From: Anniella stebbinsi
Taxonomy: Eukaryota; Chordata; Lepidosauria; Squamata; Anniellidae
Length of the DNA stretch: 64,000 nucleotides
Assembly (NCBI GenBank): GCA_029215795.1
Contig: JARDYH010000002.1
Location: 278,574,310 to 278,638,309 of the forward strand
Direction: 5' to 3'
Positions 47,941 through 64,000 of the stretch are shown one piece after another; the first letter of the stretch is position 1, and the number at the start of each line of letters is the position of its first letter. The notes under the pieces are model-generated. The model saw only the letters and a list, made by a program, of their open reading frames with translations, was not told the origin of the DNA and made no database searches. The translations under genes and the position numbers were made by a program.

Positions 47941-48979
47941 TCAAACAGAGGTGCAATACAGAACCTCAGGCCTGGGCGGGCAGGGGGCGCTATCTGGCCC
48001 ACACAGGCTCCCATTCCACGCCCCTTTCCTCTAGCCCTCAACACCCCCCAACCATCTATCATTTGTTGTTTCTCAGCTTTCATGCCACATTTCCCCCATT
48101 CTAAAAGCTGAAATGTGTCTTCTAAGGCATACTTTCTGGCACTAAGAGCTTAAAGCTAAAATGTCCTGGCATTCTTGTCCCTGCTCCTTTTGCCTTCTGC
48201 TTCCCTCTCCCCGATTGGAATGCAGCCTCCAAGAGCTTCTCTGAAATGGAATGATTTATCGGTCTCCTTGACTGGTTTGTCAGTCTCCATTTAGAGGTAT
48301 GGTAGTGGATAATTACCTGGGTGGTATATCCCAAGAAAGAAGGTTTTAACCGAAACATGCAAGAACCTTGGTAATAGGAGGTGTTCAAAGCCTTCTCAGG
48401 TCAGGTGATCAGATTTGTGACACAATGAGAGAACGTGTAGCTGGAGGCAGGGGAACACCTTGGAGGTAAAGATCATTGTTTTGTATCAGGTATTCTGTAA
48501 TATGGGGTAGGCAAGCTTTTTCTGTTGATGAACGCATTCCCTTGTGGCTAATCTACAGTGGGTGGTGCCAAAGCCAGTGGTAGGTTGGCCCACACCCTCT
48601 AGCATGGAGATGCAAGCAATTATTGTATTGCTTGCATTAAAAATCCTGCTGGATTTTGTGCTCTTGAAATTGTGCTCTTTTTCTATGCAAATAGGACATA
48701 TTGGAAGCTACACAACGGCATTTTCCTAATTTCCATGTGGCTGAGGCGGAAGACCTCTTGCTGAAGTGTACCTCAAAGGTATGCTGTACACAGATAGTGG
48801 CTAGAAAAATATAAGCAGCAATGTAACAATTTAAGCCCCAAGTACAATGTTACATTTATGGCACCCTGCCTTTGGGTCTCTGTACCCTTCAGAAACACCG
48901 AATTGCAGCAAATGTATGCACATTGCACAAAAATGATTACTTCTAAATAATAGTATTTGGAGTATGAAAGAAAATGTAA

Positions 48980-49349
48980 ACATTTTATTTGGCAGTTTTC
49001 AAATAGGCGGATAATGGAAAATTACATCTTTTCGGCATCCCCCACCCCCACCCCCGTTCACCTAAGACAGATGGAGCTTAACTACATATTTACATAGTGG
49101 TTTCAAAGAATAGTTAACCATTTTAATTTGGCTTTCTTTAAAAAATACAATTCCCAACAGTGCTAGACTTGACATTTATGGATGAAGATACTGGTAGTAT
49201 TTTATTCTAGCAATCTCAACTGTTAAAGGCATTCCGCAGACTGCAAGTAAAGAGAATCATTGTCATGCATTTAGTTCATTAGGTCCTTGTTAGCGATAGA
49301 GGAAGTCTCACAACAGACTCCACACTCCGTGTGTGTGTGTGTGTGTGTG
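48980..49349 (-). promoter_or_regulatory. LGI1: LGI1 3' UTR with candidate poly(A) signals
   Basis: Downstream of the stop the minus strand runs through an (AC) tract and then AT-rich sequence. AATAAA hexamers on the minus strand lie at 49206-49201 (about 145 nt past the stop) and 48989-48984 (about 360 nt past it). Either would fit a short 3' UTR; the choice is an inference. Confidence 0.5.

Positions 49350-49350
<1 letters not shown>
49329..49350. repeat. (GT)11 abutting the LGI1 stop codon
   Basis: The last T of the run is the complement of the final A of the LGI1 TGA. Length changes here would stay in the 3' UTR unless they reached the stop. Confidence 0.95.
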
Positions 49351-63356
<14,006 letters not shown>

Positions 63357-63456
63357 TCTTTTAATCCACTCTGGTTCCAGCCAGTTGAAGGAATAATATC
63401 CCAAAACATGAACAGGGTTTTTTTCTTTATTCAGCCGTTGAATGTCTATGAAACCA

Positions 63457-63517
<61 letters not shown>

Positions 63518-64000
63518 GTTTCCAGCCCCTTTTCTGACTGTTTCCCTCTGAATGTGTTTTTTGTAGCTAGAAACCTGCAGCTGATCTGTTATTTCTTTTC
63601 AATTCACTCAGGCAGCGAACTGCTCAGAGAGGGGACCTGCGAGGTACTGGAAGACAGGGAGGGGGGGGGGGGAAATCCAACCAGCTGTAGAAGCAAAGAG
63701 GACTCGCATCGCCGCAAAAAAATATTGAGCACAACGCAGCCTTAGGTTGCAAAGTGACGCAACTGAGAACATACGCGGCTTTCACTTTTCTTAGGGGAGG
63801 CCCTCTTCTTGTTGCCAAAAATAGTACAACGTTGCGCTTTGCTGGTGGGTGGGCGGTGGGCGCGCGGTGGAGTGTGTATGGGGCGGGGGCGGGGGCGGAG
63901 ATCGCTCCTCTTTTACTAGATCCCTCCACCCGGGGAAAACATGCTTGGGGAATTGGCCGTTGCATATGCCAAATGTCAGGCGGAGGAGAAAGGGACGCTT
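63357..64000 (-). promoter_or_regulatory. LGI1: LGI1 5' leader and GC-box promoter region
   Basis: From the start codon outward there is a leader with a long (TC)n tract (GA on the transcript), a G11-12 homopolymer near 63660, and a CpG-rich stretch at 63835-63910 with overlapping GGGGCGGGG boxes at 63880-63898. No TATA box is obvious. A TATA-less GC-box promoter is likely; the transcription start is not determined. Confidence 0.55.
63462..63512. repeat. (TC)25 microsatellite in the LGI1 leader
   Basis: About 25 uninterrupted CT dinucleotides, read as GA on the LGI1 strand, roughly 106 nt upstream of the start codon. GA-rich tracts near promoters can bind GAGA-type factors; here that is only a possibility. 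Confidence 0.95.

Larger units (their letters stand above)
11660..48979. other. LGI1-SLC35G1 intergenic DNA: stretches without recognised content
   Basis: Outside the listed elements I see no genes in 11680-12170, 13780-16020, 16530-17510, 17930-18530, 18580-19830, 20115-21020, 23830-24180, 24300-25380, 25890-27220, 28660-29090, 29540-29800, 29930-30690, 30950-31280, 37480-38680, 39000-39400, 40050-41540, 42690-46180, 46330-47580 and 47945-48980. These hold AT-rich sequence, short homopolymers (C runs near 24791, 37425, 46860, 46990) and scattered phrases such as AGTAAGCCCCATTGAACTCA (14540, 27170) that look like further old repeats. Confidence 0.55.

Noticed and set aside
63381..63461. An N-terminal extension of LGI1 in the same frame
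   Set aside because: The frame is open but has no ATG; initiation at the non-ATG codons TTG or CTG is not supported by anything else seen.

Overview
The window looks like vertebrate nuclear DNA, most likely from a squamate reptile (lizard or snake); no species can be named. The evidence is two spliced vertebrate genes in conserved order, L2-like and CR1-like LINE copies, MIR-type and tRNA-derived SINEs, long microsatellites, and many small palindromic DNA transposons of the kind that fill squamate genomes. There are no bacterial operons, no CRISPR array and no rRNA.

Both host genes lie on the minus strand. LGI1 is complete: eight coding exons between 63356 and 49350 give a 543-residue secreted protein (signal peptide, cysteine-capped leucine-rich repeats, EPTP beta-propeller). 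All splice sites are canonical, and exons 2-5 are each exactly 72 nt in phase 2. About 38 kb downstream in the direction of transcription lies the 5' part of SLC35G1: first coding exon at 11291-11558 in a CpG island, second at 466-646, the rest beyond the left edge. As I recall the human map, LGI1 and SLC35G1 are same-strand neighbours on 10q23.33, so this is conserved synteny.

Layout: 1-11290 SLC35G1 introns 1-2 and exon 2; 10880-11680 CpG island and first exon; 11.7-31 kb intergenic, dominated by L2, CR1, SINE and foldback elements, including a three-level nest at 21255-23830; 31.28-37.48 kb a degraded Ngaro-type (DIRS-order) tyrosine-recombinase retrotransposon with gag, RT-RNase H, recombinase and SGNH-hydrolase regions; 37.5-49 kb more repeats, including a truncated Tc1/mariner-superfamily transposase at 41895-42680; 49.35-63.36 kb LGI1, with an L2 copy in intron 5; 63.36-64 kb LGI1 leader and promoter.

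The most unusual material is two foldback families. One is a 303-320 bp hAT-type element in four copies, three with perfect 8-bp target duplications, built as a palindrome of palindromes. One copy splits the Ngaro gag frame. The other is a roughly 320-360 bp GC-rich family in four copies carrying TGCGCAT palindromes and standing out sharply from the AT-rich surroundings. A 37-bp perfect inverted repeat in LGI1 intron 6 could form a hairpin RNA. Family assignments rest on motifs read by eye; no database search was possible.
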